64,000 bases of DNA from Azospirillum sp. TSA2s (lineage in GTDB: Bacteria; Pseudomonadota; Alphaproteobacteria; Azospirillales; Azospirillaceae): contig NZ_CP039651.1 of the NCBI RefSeq assembly GCF_004923315.1, positions 62,001 through 126,000 of the forward strand, read 5' to 3'. The notes under the pieces are model-generated. The model was not told the DNA's origin and did not search any database. It saw only the letters and a program-made list of their open reading frames with translations. This document shows, piece by piece, positions 34,736 to 44,494 of this stretch (positions within the stretch are counted from its first letter, which is position 1; each line of letters starts with the position of its first letter). A program made the translations under genes and the position numbers.

Positions 34736-37185
34736 TGCCCCTGAACCAACGCTACAAGTCCGATCGATGCGGCGAGCTGTTGATGCCGCTCGCCTACGAG
34801 CCTGAAAGCGAGATCTTCTACTGCGCGGACCAAACCATCGGCTTCGGGTTCATGTGCCGGCCGCTCACCGCTGGCGATCCTAAGGCGGCCGAACGCCTCA
34901 ACGTGATGCTAAAGGATGCGTGGCCGACCGACACCATCCTCCAGTTCATTCTGCTCGGTTCGCAGAACATTCAGCCGCCCCTGTTCCACATGCGCCAACT
35001 CCGGGCCGGACAAGAAGACCCGCTGCTGCTGGAGACGGTTGAGCAACGCGCAAAGTTCCTGACGGCCGGCGTCAATGACCCTGTGGAGAAGCGCAGCGGG
35101 CTACGCGTCCGTGACATCCAGCTTCTCGTCACGGTCAAACTTCCGCTGTCCGGCAATGAACCCACCCAGGCTGAGCTGGACCGGGCCAGCGAGCAGAAGG
35201 TGACGGTGCAGAAGAGCCTCGAGACGGTGGGCCTCTCGCCAACTCCCCTTACGTCGCAGGCATGGCTCGACGTGATGGTGCCGCTCATCAACCAGGGCAA
35301 GGATGCCTCCTGGCGCCTGGATGGAACCAGCGAAATCGAAACCGACAAGCTGCTGCGCGATCAGGTGTTCGACTACCAGACCGACCTGAAGGTGAACGCA
35401 AAGGGCTTGTCGCTCGGCGAAACCCGCGTTCGCACGCTGTCGATTAAGCGCTTTCCGCAGCGCATCTATTTCGGGCAGGCGGCAAACTTCATCGGAGATA
35501 TGTGGGAAGGGATTCGTGGCATTCGCGTTCCCTTTATGATCAGCGCCAGCCTCCATTATCCGGACCCGCAGAAAGCTAAGGCGGGTCTTTCAACGAAGCG
35601 TCAATGGGCGACCAACCAGGCCATCGGCCGTATGCGCATCTTCGTGCCGAAGCTGGCGCACAGGAAGGACGACTTCGATGTCCTGTTCGAGGCGCTGGAC
35701 GACGGTGACCGAACCTGCCGTCTCAGCCTCTCCATGACCCTGTTTGCTGACGATGACGACGCCGCCACGGGCGCTGTATCGACCGCTCAGGCCTATTGGG
35801 GCGAGATGGGCTACAACCTGCTGCCCGACAAGTTCTTCTGCCTCCCGATCTTTCTGAACGCTCTGCCGTTTGGTGCGGAGAAGAAGGCAATCAAAGAGCT
35901 ATTCCGCTACAAAACCATGGCCACGCGTCAGGCGGTGCCGCTTTTGCCAGTGTTCGGTGATTGGCGAGGCACGGGCACGCCGGTCCTCAATCTCATCAGC
36001 CGCAACGGCCAGCTGATGTCACTGTCCTTGTACGACAGCACATCAAACTACAACACGACTATTGCGGCGCAGAGTGGCTCCGGTAAGTCGTTTCTGACCA
36101 ACGAGCTAATTTCGTCAACGCTCTCGATGGGCGGGCGCGTATGGGTGATTGACGTTGGCCGATCCTATGAAAAATTGTGTGAACTGCTTGATGGTGACTT
36201 CATACACTTTGGCAAAGGCACCCCGATCTGCTTGAATCCTTTCGAGTTGATTCAAGCGATCGAAGATGGTGAAGACTTCGAGGATCAGGAGGATGTTCTC
36301 GTTGGTCTTCTCGCCGCTATGGCTGCTCCGACCGAAGGCCTCAGTGATCTGCAGACCCAGGAAATGAAACGGGCGCTGCACGAAACATGGGAGGCCAAAG
36401 GGAACCAGATGGTCGTGGACGACATGATCGAGTGGTTTCTGCGAGAAGGGGAGGCACGCGAAGACAATCGCATCAGTGATCTCGGGCATCAGCTCTACAG
36501 TTTTTCCAGAAGCGGTCAGTACGGGAAATACTTCAACGGCAAGAACAACGTTGCGTTCAACAATCGGTTTACCGTGCTGGAACTCGAAGAGTTGAAGGGG
36601 CGCAAGCACCTCCAGCAGGTCGTCCTTCTGCAGCTGATTTACCAAATTCAGCAGGAAATGTACCTCGGCGAACGCGATCGTCCGAAGCTCGTGATTATCG
36701 ACGAGGCATGGGACCTGCTCATGCAGGGTGACGTTGCCAAGTTCATTGAGCATGGCTACCGCCGTTTCCGGAAATACGGTGGCGCGGCCGTAACCATCAC
36801 GCAAGGTGTCGGTGACCTCTACGCAGCGCCGACCGGCCGGGCCATCGTTGAGAACAGCGCGAATATGTACCTACTGGGTCAGAAGCCAGAGGCGATTGAC
36901 GCGCTGAAGAAAGAGAGCCGGTTGCCGCTCACCGAGGGTGGCTATGAACTGCTGAAAACCGTCCACACAGTCCCGGGCGAGTACTCGGAGATCTTTGCCA
37001 TCACGTCGTACGGCTGCGGCATAGGGCGGCTCATCGTCGATCCGTTCCGCCAGCTGATCTACTCGACAAAGGCCGAGGAAGTAAACGCCATTAAGCGTCT
37101 GAGTGCGCAGGGCGTACCGGTTCGGGATGCAGTTTACATGCTTATCGAGGAGAGAAATGGTGGAAACCGCCGTTCCGCCGCCTGA
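34735..37185 (+). CDS. traC: VirB4-family ATPase TraC
   Basis: An 816-residue ATPase that powers pilus assembly and secretion at the inner membrane. Walker A is QSGSGKSF near residue 447 and Walker B is LVIIDEAWDLL near 652, followed by RRFRKYGGAAVTITQG. The N-terminal TraC_F domain carries DTILQFILLGS and the ADDDDAATGAV region. Length fits F-type TraC. The ATG at 34735 is coupled to dsbC (TGATG). Confidence 0.9.
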   Translation: MPLNQRYKSDRCGELLMPLAYEPESEIFYCADQTIGFGFMCRPLTAGDPKAAERLNVMLKDAWPTDTILQFILLGSQNIQPPLFHMRQLRAGQEDPLLLETVEQRAKFLTAGVNDPVEKRSGLRVRDIQLLVTVKLPLSGNEPTQAELDRASEQKVTVQKSLETVGLSPTPLTSQAWLDVMVPLINQGKDASWRLDGTSEIETDKLLRDQVFDYQTDLKVNAKGLSLGETRVRTLSIKRFPQRIYFGQAANFIGDMWEGIRGIRVPFMISASLHYPDPQKAKAGLSTKRQWATNQAIGRMRIFVPKLAHRKDDFDVLFEALDDGDRTCRLSLSMTLFADDDDAATGAVSTAQAYWGEMGYNLLPDKFFCLPIFLNALPFGAEKKAIKELFRYKTMATRQAVPLLPVFGDWRGTGTPVLNLISRNGQLMSLSLYDSTSNYNTTIAAQSGSGKSFLTNELISSTLSMGGRVWVIDVGRSYEKLCELLDGDFIHFGKGTPICLNPFELIQAIEDGEDFEDQEDVLVGLLAAMAAPTEGLSDLQTQEMKRALHETWEAKGNQMVVDDMIEWFLREGEAREDNRISDLGHQLYSFSRSGQYGKYFNGKNNVAFNNRFTVLELEELKGRKHLQQVVLLQLIYQIQQEMYLGERDRPKLVIIDEAWDLLMQGDVAKFIEHGYRRFRKYGGAAVTITQGVGDLYAAPTGRAIVENSANMYLLGQKPEAIDALKKESRLPLTEGGYELLKTVHTVPGEYSEIFAITSYGCGIGRLIVDPFRQLIYSTKAEEVNAIKRLSAQGVPVRDAVYMLIEERNGGNRRSAA

Positions 37186-37627
37186 CGCACAGGCCGCCTC
37201 CAGCACCGGAACTGAGGGAGTGTCTTCTCCGTCTCCAGTGGAGCGCCAGAGCGCCTACCGCAAGCCGGACATTCTCGACGGTGTGCTCCGCTTCGTGCTT
37301 ACCGTGGTGGTGAGCGTCGGTGTCGCCTACCTCGGGATGGGGCATCGAGTGGCGCTTCTAGAAGCGGAGGTCGCAGCCCGTCCCCCTGTCATCGTTGTCG
37401 ACTTCACGAAAATGGCGACGGCCCTGAAGGGGCAGCCGGCCGAAGCTATAGAAATGGCGATGGGGCGGGTCCGCGGTGACATTCGCCGCCTTCAGGAAGA
37501 TGGCTACATCGTGCTGGACGGCCAGTCGGTGCTCGCGGCCCCGGACGGGGCGATGATGATGCCAGCTGCCGCCAAGTCGGACTCGCCACCAGCACCGCAA
37601 GCAGGCGGCCAGGAGAAGAGGAAGTGA
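37157..37627 (+). CDS. trbI: transfer protein TrbI (F type)
   Basis: A 156-residue bitopic inner-membrane protein: a cytoplasmic N-terminus, one helix (FVLTVVVSVGVAYLGM, residues about 47-62) and a periplasmic part beginning PPVIVVDFTKMATAL, the hallmark of F-type TrbI. The ATG at 37157 lies within the end of traC behind GAGGAG; the earlier frame opening is inside traC. Its role is in pilus outgrowth/retraction in F; here by homology. Confidence 0.8.
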   Translation: MVETAVPPPDAQAASSTGTEGVSSPSPVERQSAYRKPDILDGVLRFVLTVVVSVGVAYLGMGHRVALLEAEVAARPPVIVVDFTKMATALKGQPAEAIEMAMGRVRGDIRRLQEDGYIVLDGQSVLAAPDGAMMMPAAAKSDSPPAPQAGGQEKRK

Positions 37628-38142
37628 CAGGCGCCGCCGCACGCCGGCGGGAGCCGTGGGGCCGCTTCGCCTTGAAGGCAGGAGCGTTGCTGGTGGCGCT
37701 CTACGCCGCCGGCGCCTATGTGACCGACCGGTACCGTATCGGAATCGACCCGCAAATCTCCCGGTGCCTGCCGGACACCCGGGTGGTGCTGATCGATCGC
37801 TGGGACAAGAACATTGAGCGCGGACAACTCGTGGCCTTCGCGGCGAATGGGCTCACGCCCTACTTCAAGAACGGCACGACGATGGTCAAAGTGGCTGACG
37901 GTGTGCCTGGCGATCACGTCGCCGTCGGCGAGGCGGCCGTCACCGTTAATGGAGCCAAAGTGGGCGAGGGGCTGGCCCTTGCACGCACCCTAGGCCGGCA
38001 GGCAGGTGACTTCGCTCGTGAGCTGGTGGTGTCGCCTGGAGCAATCTGGGTGATGGGCCGGACTATCGACTCTTTCGATAGCCGGTATTGGGGTGAGCTG
38101 CCTGTCGCCCAGATCGTGGGACGGGCTTACCGCCTCTTCTGA
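37624..38142 (+). CDS. S26-family signal peptidase of the transfer system
   Basis: A 172-residue signal peptidase (TraF-type of RP4/R27; IncA/C has one at the same place). An N-terminal membrane helix (AGALLVALYAAGAYV) is followed by the likely catalytic Ser in IDPQISRCLP, and a Lys in YFKNGTTMVKVADGVPGD. The ending, SFDSRYWGELPVAQIVGRAYRLF, is typical of the family. It probably processes the pilin or other exported transfer proteins. The GTG start overlaps the trbI stop. Confidence 0.8.
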   Translation: MTGAAARRREPWGRFALKAGALLVALYAAGAYVTDRYRIGIDPQISRCLPDTRVVLIDRWDKNIERGQLVAFAANGLTPYFKNGTTMVKVADGVPGDHVAVGEAAVTVNGAKVGEGLALARTLGRQAGDFARELVVSPGAIWVMGRTIDSFDSRYWGELPVAQIVGRAYRLF

Positions 38143-38165
38143 CCCGCCGTCCAAAGAGGTCCCAT

Positions 38166-38915
38166 ATGCTCGCGCTTCTTCGGCGTCTTACCCCGACGGC
38201 GGCTCCGGTGCGCGGAGAACCGCTGGCGAGCCCTACTCACGGCCCAAGTGCTCCTTTTCCCGCCGATCCGCCAACGGATGCGCAGCATCGAACCGATCGA
38301 TGCGCCGTGACCGTGTGTGTCCGTCCGATGACCGGCGCTGCCTTTGCTGACGACATCGCGGCCTGCTTACCGGCGCCAGATGGCCTTGTGCTGCTTCTGG
38401 CTGATGGCGCCGGTGCTCGTGGGTGCCGGGCTCCGCGCCTTCTGCTGGGGACGGTCCAGAGAGCGGTGAAAGCCATGGAGACGCCTCCTACCGGGCATGA
38501 CCTTGCGGCAATTCTCGTCGCCGCTGACGCTGCCCTGCACAAGGCTGACGATGGGAGCACGACGGCCATTCTCGGCTACCTTGGCGGAGGTCGGCTGACC
38601 TTTGTGAGGGTAGGGGATTCCGAAGCGTGGTCGAGAGATGAGGACGGCCCGGTTGAGATTTCAGGGGGCGAGCGGAACCAGAGGGTAGGCGCCGGAATAA
38701 CCGATCCCTCTCCTTGCGTGATTGGTGCCAGCACCGATCCGATTGTGATCGGCTCGGATGGGCTCTGGCGCTACCTCTGGCCGGAAAACGCTTTGGCGCT
38801 CCTGAAGCTGTCACAGGGCCGGAGCCCTGCAGCCGCGCTGGCATCTGCGGTTCAGAGCCGGTGGGGCCAGCTCACCGACGATCTGTCGGTTATCGTCATC
38901 CTGCCATCGCCATAG
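38166..38915 (+). CDS. PP2C-type serine/threonine phosphatase in the transfer operon
   Basis: A 249-residue protein with the PP2C landmarks in order: LLLADGAG (Asp80-Gly81), DDGSTTAILGYL (129-139), RVGDSEAW (Asp151), GSDGLWRYL (Asp198-Gly199) and LTDDLSVIVIL (Asp238-Asp239). All the metal-binding aspartates are present, so it should be active on phosphoserine/threonine. The N-terminal 45 residues are low complexity. There is no signal peptide; it is cytoplasmic. It lies 23 bases after the signal peptidase with RBS AAAGAGG, so it is in the dsbC-traC operon. No kinase gene is visible in the window; the substrate could be a host or plasmid kinase target. Confidence 0.8.
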   Translation: MLALLRRLTPTAAPVRGEPLASPTHGPSAPFPADPPTDAQHRTDRCAVTVCVRPMTGAAFADDIAACLPAPDGLVLLLADGAGARGCRAPRLLLGTVQRAVKAMETPPTGHDLAAILVAADAALHKADDGSTTAILGYLGGGRLTFVRVGDSEAWSRDEDGPVEISGGERNQRVGAGITDPSPCVIGASTDPIVIGSDGLWRYLWPENALALLKLSQGRSPAAALASAVQSRWGQLTDDLSVIVILPSP

Positions 38916-38926
38916 CGGGCGCTGCC

Positions 38927-38987
38927 GAAAGGCGACGATTTCCAGCGTCTTTCGGTGGCGCGGATCGATCGCGGATAGCGGTAGTCT
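38927..38987 (+). promoter_or_regulatory. transfer box upstream of the 39034 gene
   Basis: Inverted repeat 38927-38953, GGCGCGGAT at 38957-38965, TAGTCT at 38982. Confidence 0.75.
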
Positions 38988-39033
38988 TGGGGGCCTTGGA
39001 CGGGAACCCTTTCCCGATGCTCTCGAGAGTCCG

Positions 39034-39285
39034 ATGCTCGCAAAAACCATTACCTTGCTTGGCTTCGCCTTCACACTTGTCGGCTCCTTTGTCGTTGCCG
39101 CCATGGTCGTGGCCGGCCTGTTTTTTTGGGCAGACCTGATCTGGACGGGAACAGAGAGCACCGAGCTTCCAGTCGCCTTTGGGGCTGTGGCGCCGCCCGC
39201 CATCGTAGCCGTGATCGCCGCGGTTGGAGTTCTGGTTTATCTGGGACTGAGCGGTAGCACGCCGACCAGCATGCGCAAGCAGTGA
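39034..39285 (+). CDS. small membrane protein, first gene of the traW operon
   Basis: An 83-residue protein with two predicted membrane helices (residues about 7-32 and 47-72) and short polar ends. It directly follows a transfer box and precedes the traW gene by 70 bases. I do not recognise it; entry exclusion or a pilus-assembly accessory are possibilities from size and place only. Confidence 0.6.
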   Translation: MLAKTITLLGFAFTLVGSFVVAAMVVAGLFFWADLIWTGTESTELPVAFGAVAPPAIVAVIAAVGVLVYLGLSGSTPTSMRKQ

Positions 39286-39354
39286 CCTGCTGGTGCCGCC
39301 GCCCCACCTGACCGCGGCGGCCGTTTCAACATCCCCACACATTCAGGACCATCC

Positions 39355-40485
39355 ATGCGCAGCTTCGCCCTGTTGCTCCTTGGCGCGACCGTCCTGGCCA
39401 CGCCAGCAGTCGCGAGCAACGATGAGATCCGAGCCATCGTGGAGAGGGCGCAGCGTATCAAGCAGCAGGCAGTCACGCAGCCGCCACCGGCGTGGCTCTA
39501 TGGCAAGGATGCCGCCGAACGCCAGATGTCCATGCCAGACGCTGGGCCCGCCGCCGGGCAACCTCCGCGCGACGATGGCCTGCGGGTGAAGGTCCTCGCA
39601 TCTTGGGCGCTGGGAGATGCAGCGCTGAAGGAACTCTTCCAAAGCGTCGCCGGTCGCGAAGACGTGCAGGTGCTCTTCAGGGGCGTTCTGCCAGGTGAGA
39701 CATTCGGGCAGGGCGTCCGGCGGCTTCACGCCATGCTGCGGGACATGGACCCGCTGCCGAACGTGATCATCGATCCTACGGTCTTCCGGGACCTGTCCGT
39801 TACAGCGGCACCAGTGGTCGCCTACATGGACGGCGCGAATGTGCTCGCCCATGCCACCGGCCTTACTTCTCCGGAGTTCATCGTCGACAAGGTAAGGGAG
39901 GGCGCAACTGGTGATCTTGGCGTTCTCGGCCCCACAGTTGAGGTGGTAGAGCCCGATCTGATCGAGGTGCTGCAGGCAAAGGCCAAAGACTTCGACCTTG
40001 AGGGCTACAAGCGCCGCGCCCGCGATGAATTCTGGAAGAAGGCGCGGTTCGACGAGCTGCCGGAGGCAACCGAAAGGCGGGTGCGCTCTATCGATCCGAC
40101 GGTCGTGGTCACGAAGCCGATCACCGATGCTCAGGGGCGCGTCCTCGTTGAAGTTGGACGCCGGATCAACCCACTCGATAAACTACCCTTCACACAGCGG
40201 CTGGTCGTCTTCGACGCCCGCTCTCCTGGCCAAGTGGGAATAGCTGCCAAGCTCGCTGCCGAGGTGCAGGGTAGGCGGCGCGTCACGTTGGTCATGACGG
40301 CCATGGACCGAGACGGTAGTTGGGAGGGTCTCGACAAGCTGGAGCAGCGTGTTGATGGTCCGGTCTATCTGCTGACCCCCGACATCAAATCCCGCTTCAA
40401 GTTGGAGCGCGTGCCATCGCTCATCGAGTCCGATGGGCGCGCGTTCGTCGTCACCGAAATTCCTCCAGAGAAGGGCAAGCCCTGA
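39355..40485 (+). CDS. traW: TrbC-TraW fusion protein
   Basis: A 376-residue secreted protein (signal peptide to about residue 20). The first half is TrbC-like (LRVKVLASWALGDAALKELFQ, then GVLPGETFGQGVRRLHAML and VVAYMDGANVLAHATG). The second half, after EFWKKARFDELPEATERRVRSIDPTVVVTKPI, is TraW-like. IncA/C and SXT TraW have the same fusion, in contrast to separate F genes. Both parts act in the periplasm in pilus assembly. The end overlaps traU by one base. Confidence 0.85.
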   Translation: MRSFALLLLGATVLATPAVASNDEIRAIVERAQRIKQQAVTQPPPAWLYGKDAAERQMSMPDAGPAAGQPPRDDGLRVKVLASWALGDAALKELFQSVAGREDVQVLFRGVLPGETFGQGVRRLHAMLRDMDPLPNVIIDPTVFRDLSVTAAPVVAYMDGANVLAHATGLTSPEFIVDKVREGATGDLGVLGPTVEVVEPDLIEVLQAKAKDFDLEGYKRRARDEFWKKARFDELPEATERRVRSIDPTVVVTKPITDAQGRVLVEVGRRINPLDKLPFTQRLVVFDARSPGQVGIAAKLAAEVQGRRRVTLVMTAMDRDGSWEGLDKLEQRVDGPVYLLTPDIKSRFKLERVPSLIESDGRAFVVTEIPPEKGKP

Positions 40486-41507
40486 TGCGCCGCCTTTTCG
40501 CCGCTGCCGCTTTGGCCCTCGGGCTCATTGCAAGCCCCTTGTCGTCTGCCGTGGCCGACCCTGCTTGCCAAAACTCCGAACTGTTCTCGGGGAAGTTGCT
40601 CACCGACATTTGCTGGGGCTGCATCTTCCCCATCAAGGTGGCGGGCATCCCCTTGGGCGGTGGGAGCAGTCGTGTGCCGGAAGGAGCCACGAAGAAGGCG
40701 CTGTGCCTGTGCAGCGACCGGGCTGGATTGCCGAAGCCGGGCCTGACGATCTCCATGTGGCAGCCGGCGAGAATTGTGGAGCTGGTGCGCAAGCCTGGAT
40801 GTTCGATGGCGCTCGGGGGCATCACGTTGCCCATCTCACGGCGCATGCAGGGCACAAAGGGGAACTCGGAGCTCGACTATGGGGACAGCGCTTTTTATCA
40901 CTATCACACATACGCCTTTCCATTGCTCATCATGCTTGACCTGTTCGTTGACAACAACTGCGTCAGCGATGGCTTCTTCGACTTCGATCTCATGATGATC
41001 TCCGAGCTAGACCCGACCTGGAACAACTCGGAGCTAGCGTTCTTCACTCAGCCGGAGGCGGCGGCCGTTGCCGATCCCATCACGCAGTCCGCGTGCGTGG
41101 CGGACGCTGCCGCCGCAACAGCTGGGCGGCCGATCACGAAGATGTTCTGGTGTGCGGGAGCTTGGAGCACGTCGATCTATCCCTTTTCGGGCTGGGATGA
41201 CGCCCTTGGCTCGTTGGCGGAGAACACTAACCTCCTGGCCGCTCGGTCTATTGCGGTGGCGCATCGCCGGGGGCTCTCCTGGCGGACCATGGGGGACGAC
41301 GCCCTGTGCGGCGGACGTATCGACCCCATGTTCCCAAAATCTCAATATCGCTGGAGTATGTTCTTCCCGTTGCCCGAGGCACGAAGTGATCATGTTACCG
41401 GTGAGTCCGATTGGCGTTGGGGAATGGGAAAGCAAATCCCGGCAATAGGAGAGGACTCAATGTTTATACTTTGGCGCTGGGTCGACTGCTGTTCTTCTTT
41501 TATGTAG
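40485..41507 (+). CDS. traU: transfer protein TraU
   Basis: A 340-residue secreted protein (signal peptide ending SAVA, residue about 24) rich in cysteines, with the TraU marks DICWGCIFPI near residue 42, CLCSDRAGLPKPGLTISMW near residue 75, and WNNSELAFFTQPEAAAVADP near residue 185. It needs disulfide formation, consistent with dsbC upstream. It is followed by about 300 bases without a gene before traN. Confidence 0.9.
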   Translation: MRRLFAAAALALGLIASPLSSAVADPACQNSELFSGKLLTDICWGCIFPIKVAGIPLGGGSSRVPEGATKKALCLCSDRAGLPKPGLTISMWQPARIVELVRKPGCSMALGGITLPISRRMQGTKGNSELDYGDSAFYHYHTYAFPLLIMLDLFVDNNCVSDGFFDFDLMMISELDPTWNNSELAFFTQPEAAAVADPITQSACVADAAAATAGRPITKMFWCAGAWSTSIYPFSGWDDALGSLAENTNLLAARSIAVAHRRGLSWRTMGDDALCGGRIDPMFPKSQYRWSMFFPLPEARSDHVTGESDWRWGMGKQIPAIGEDSMFILWRWVDCCSSFM

Positions 41508-41680
41508 GCGGATGCAACCGATGAAATGCATGTTTCTCTGATTGGTAAGTGGCAGTTCTACTGCTTCAGAACCTATTCTGGGATGCCCAGTCGATTGGTA
41601 TGTGGCTGAGTTGGCCGCCTCAAGCAAAGGTGCGCCAAAGGTAACGCAGACCTGAGCGTTCAGTTCGATCATGAGGCGAC

Positions 41681-41742
41681 GAAAGACGCTGAAAACGCGC
41701 GTCTTTCAGCGGCGCGAGGGACGTTTGCGATAGGCGATAACT
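41681..41742 (+). promoter_or_regulatory. transfer box upstream of traN
   Basis: Inverted repeat 41681-41707 (GAAAGACGC / CGCGTCTTTC), GGCGCGAGG at 41711-41719, GATAACT near 41736. traN ATG at 41807. Confidence 0.75.
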
Positions 41743-41806
41743 GAAGGCGGAAATTCCCGTGGCATTTCGCCGCTTCCGCCTCGTTCTTCGTCTGCGTGAG
41801 ACCCCC

Positions 41807-44494
41807 ATGAAACTGCTACGCACGTCTTGGCTCGCCCAGCCGATCGCGGCCATAGTCGTATCCGCGCTGGTGACCGTGCAGACTGGCGCGATTGCTCTGG
41901 CCGCGGACCCCATCGCCAGCGGCGCTGCTGCCGGACGGGCGGTAGGCGGCTCCATTCCGAACGTGAATGACCTTTTTTCTGCCCAGCCGAATGGGCAGGT
42001 CACCCTTTGGCCCAACTCCTCGAAGCCGCTGTCGCTCTCATCGGGCGATATGTTCCCTGGCTCAAGCGGCCAGAATGCCGACACCACCCAAGCGCTATAT
42101 GGCAACGACAATGCCATGCGGGACGCTGGCACAGAGGCCCACAAGCGTCTGAAGACTGAGGAGAGCCGCACCGGCGAAGCCTACCGGACCCTGGTGGGCT
42201 CGGCCAACGTGACAAGACCGAACCTCGATAATGACCCACTCTGGGCTAAATCCGACTTCACTTGGAATAATCTGCCAGCCGATTTCCAGGACTGCAAATC
42301 CTCGACAACTTTCAGCAAGGGGTCCTTTGCGGCTCATATCCCGGACTATAAGACTTGCGAGCGCATAACGGACGAGAGCCGGAACTGCACTCTTCAGCAT
42401 ACCTATAAAGCAGGCATCATCAATCACAAATCTGGTCCTCTTAATCTAGCCTCATGCGGCGACGGTTGCCTCTACATCTGGATCGGCACTGTTGGTGACA
42501 ACTACTGGCAGGGAAACTGCACGATCTTCGAGGAGGCAATTGAGGTTGACGTTTTCAATCCCGATGCGGTGATCTCGGCGACTGTCGACTACGCCAAGTG
42601 GGACGATTACATGCAGATCCTCATGAAGGGTCAGAAAGTGTGGTCCGGTCCCGATAGTAATTTCCCGCCGGAAACTGTCGGTAACTGCGAAAACGGGGTA
42701 AGTTGGCAGAGAAACCTTAGCGTCGATGTGACCAGCTATTTCAAGACCAAGGGGCCATTGGAATTTCGTACTCGGACATCTGTCACGGGCAAAGGGGAAG
42801 GCTATGCTCGTCTCAAGGTCATTTATGACCCCAAGAAGGTGCTAGCTGTGGACGAATATTCCCCGCCGGATTGCGAACGGTCGACCAAGGGCCTAGCCGA
42901 CAAATTCTGCAAGGGCACCTATCAGTGCTTGGACATGCCAACTTTGGACGCCGATGGATGCGCGGTCATTGACGGGATCAAGCTGTGCGAATCCGACATG
43001 GTACCCATCCATCCGGGCTTATCCCCGATGTGTCGCAAGGCGAGCATCAATGCCACATGCGACTTTTACAAGGGCCAGATGGACTGTTGGGTTGATGCGC
43101 AAGGCCAGCAGCAATGTCCGAAAACCAGCGGCGAAAACATGGCCTCATGCGCGAGCTATGAGGCGAATCCAGCTTGCGGCTTTATCAAGTCGAGTTGCGT
43201 GCAGGGGGCGCAAGGAACGTCCGGCGCCTGCTACGTGATGGAGGAGCAGTGGGATTGTGGGCACTCGGCAACGGTTCCAACCGTGACCCGCAGCACCGAA
43301 ACAAGTTGCCCTGGACCAATCCGATGCATGGGCACCGACTGCGTGAACCCGCAGGCCGAACTGAGCGACGACTTCGCGCGAGCTGCGGCCACATTGTCGG
43401 CCGCCCGCTTCATGGCTATGGATGCTGAGTGCAACGAGGATACAATTGAGGCCAACCGCAATTGTACGGTCTTCAAAGGGAAGGCGCAGTCTTGCAAAAA
43501 AGCGGTCGGCGGCATCGTCGATTGCTGCGCATCAACGTCTACCGTGTCTCTCGGCGATTATATTTCGCTGATTCTGGCTGTCGGCAAGCTGGACAGCGCG
43601 GTATCCGCCCTGGACAAGAGCAATGCCATACGTGGAGCTTACGAGACGCTAACCGGGCCAATTGATAGCGCCTGGACTGAGCTTAACAAGCCCTTCGTCC
43701 AGGGTTGGGAGAACATATGGGGTGGCACGGAAAGCGTCGCATCGGACGCTGCGTCGAAGACGCTCATCGGCTCCATCCAACAGACCTTATTAAACAAGGT
43801 CGGCGACTGGACCGCTCAGGTGTTCGGTGACGCGGCAGCCAACAGCCTCTTTTCGGTCGCAGAAACTGGCGGGTCAGCGTTCGTAGGTGGCACTGCGCAG
43901 GGGCCCCTGCAGTTGGGCGGCGGCCAAGCGATTATCGGGTCGGTACTCGGCTGGGTAATGATTGCCTATACCGTCTACCAGATCGTAATGATCCTGATAA
44001 AGATCATCTGGGCGTGCGAGAAGGAAGAATTCGAGCTTAATGCGCAGAAGCAACTCAAAAACTGCCACCAAGTCGGTAGCTACTGTAATAGTAAGGTGGC
44101 GGGCGTCTGTATTGAGAAGAGGGAGTCTTACTGCTGCTTTAACTCGCCATTGTCAAGGATCATTCAGGAACAGGTGCGACCGCAGATCGGTTTGTCCTGG
44201 GGCACTCCAAAGGATCCGGATTGCCGTGGCATCACGACTGATGAAATTCAGCTCGTCGACTGGTCAAAGGTCAATCTAGACGAGTGGCTGGGATTGCTTG
44301 CCGAAACTGGGCATCTACCGACGGACTCAAACGTGAGCGTTGAAAAGCTCACTGGTGCTGGGAGCAGCTTGAATGTTGGTACACGGATGGATTCCAGTCA
44401 GCGGGCAAAGGAACGGATCGGTGGCATCAACGTGGACAAGGCGCGCAAGGACGCGACGACCGAACTAAAGTCTAGGCCTCTCCCCGGGAATTAA
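41807..44494 (+). CDS. traN: mating-pair stabilisation protein TraN
   Basis: An 895-residue outer-membrane protein with a signal peptide (cleavage near ALAADP, residue about 32) and many cysteines, especially 380-560 (KFCKGTYQCLDMP, CGFIKSSC, RCMGTDCV), the TraN pattern. A hydrophobic segment near 715-735 and the Cys-rich CCFNSPLSRIIQEQ near residue 785 are typical of the C-terminal part. TraN contacts the recipient cell surface. The ATG at 41807 is used instead of the frame opening at 41759. Confidence 0.85.
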   Translation: MKLLRTSWLAQPIAAIVVSALVTVQTGAIALAADPIASGAAAGRAVGGSIPNVNDLFSAQPNGQVTLWPNSSKPLSLSSGDMFPGSSGQNADTTQALYGNDNAMRDAGTEAHKRLKTEESRTGEAYRTLVGSANVTRPNLDNDPLWAKSDFTWNNLPADFQDCKSSTTFSKGSFAAHIPDYKTCERITDESRNCTLQHTYKAGIINHKSGPLNLASCGDGCLYIWIGTVGDNYWQGNCTIFEEAIEVDVFNPDAVISATVDYAKWDDYMQILMKGQKVWSGPDSNFPPETVGNCENGVSWQRNLSVDVTSYFKTKGPLEFRTRTSVTGKGEGYARLKVIYDPKKVLAVDEYSPPDCERSTKGLADKFCKGTYQCLDMPTLDADGCAVIDGIKLCESDMVPIHPGLSPMCRKASINATCDFYKGQMDCWVDAQGQQQCPKTSGENMASCASYEANPACGFIKSSCVQGAQGTSGACYVMEEQWDCGHSATVPTVTRSTETSCPGPIRCMGTDCVNPQAELSDDFARAAATLSAARFMAMDAECNEDTIEANRNCTVFKGKAQSCKKAVGGIVDCCASTSTVSLGDYISLILAVGKLDSAVSALDKSNAIRGAYETLTGPIDSAWTELNKPFVQGWENIWGGTESVASDAASKTLIGSIQQTLLNKVGDWTAQVFGDAAANSLFSVAETGGSAFVGGTAQGPLQLGGGQAIIGSVLGWVMIAYTVYQIVMILIKIIWACEKEEFELNAQKQLKNCHQVGSYCNSKVAGVCIEKRESYCCFNSPLSRIIQEQVRPQIGLSWGTPKDPDCRGITTDEIQLVDWSKVNLDEWLGLLAETGHLPTDSNVSVEKLTGAGSSLNVGTRMDSSQRAKERIGGINVDKARKDATTELKSRPLPGN

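Noticed and set aside
41510..41680. GATTGGTA-GTGGC near-repeat between traU and traN
   Set aside because: Only two short imperfect copies; no support for a functional element.
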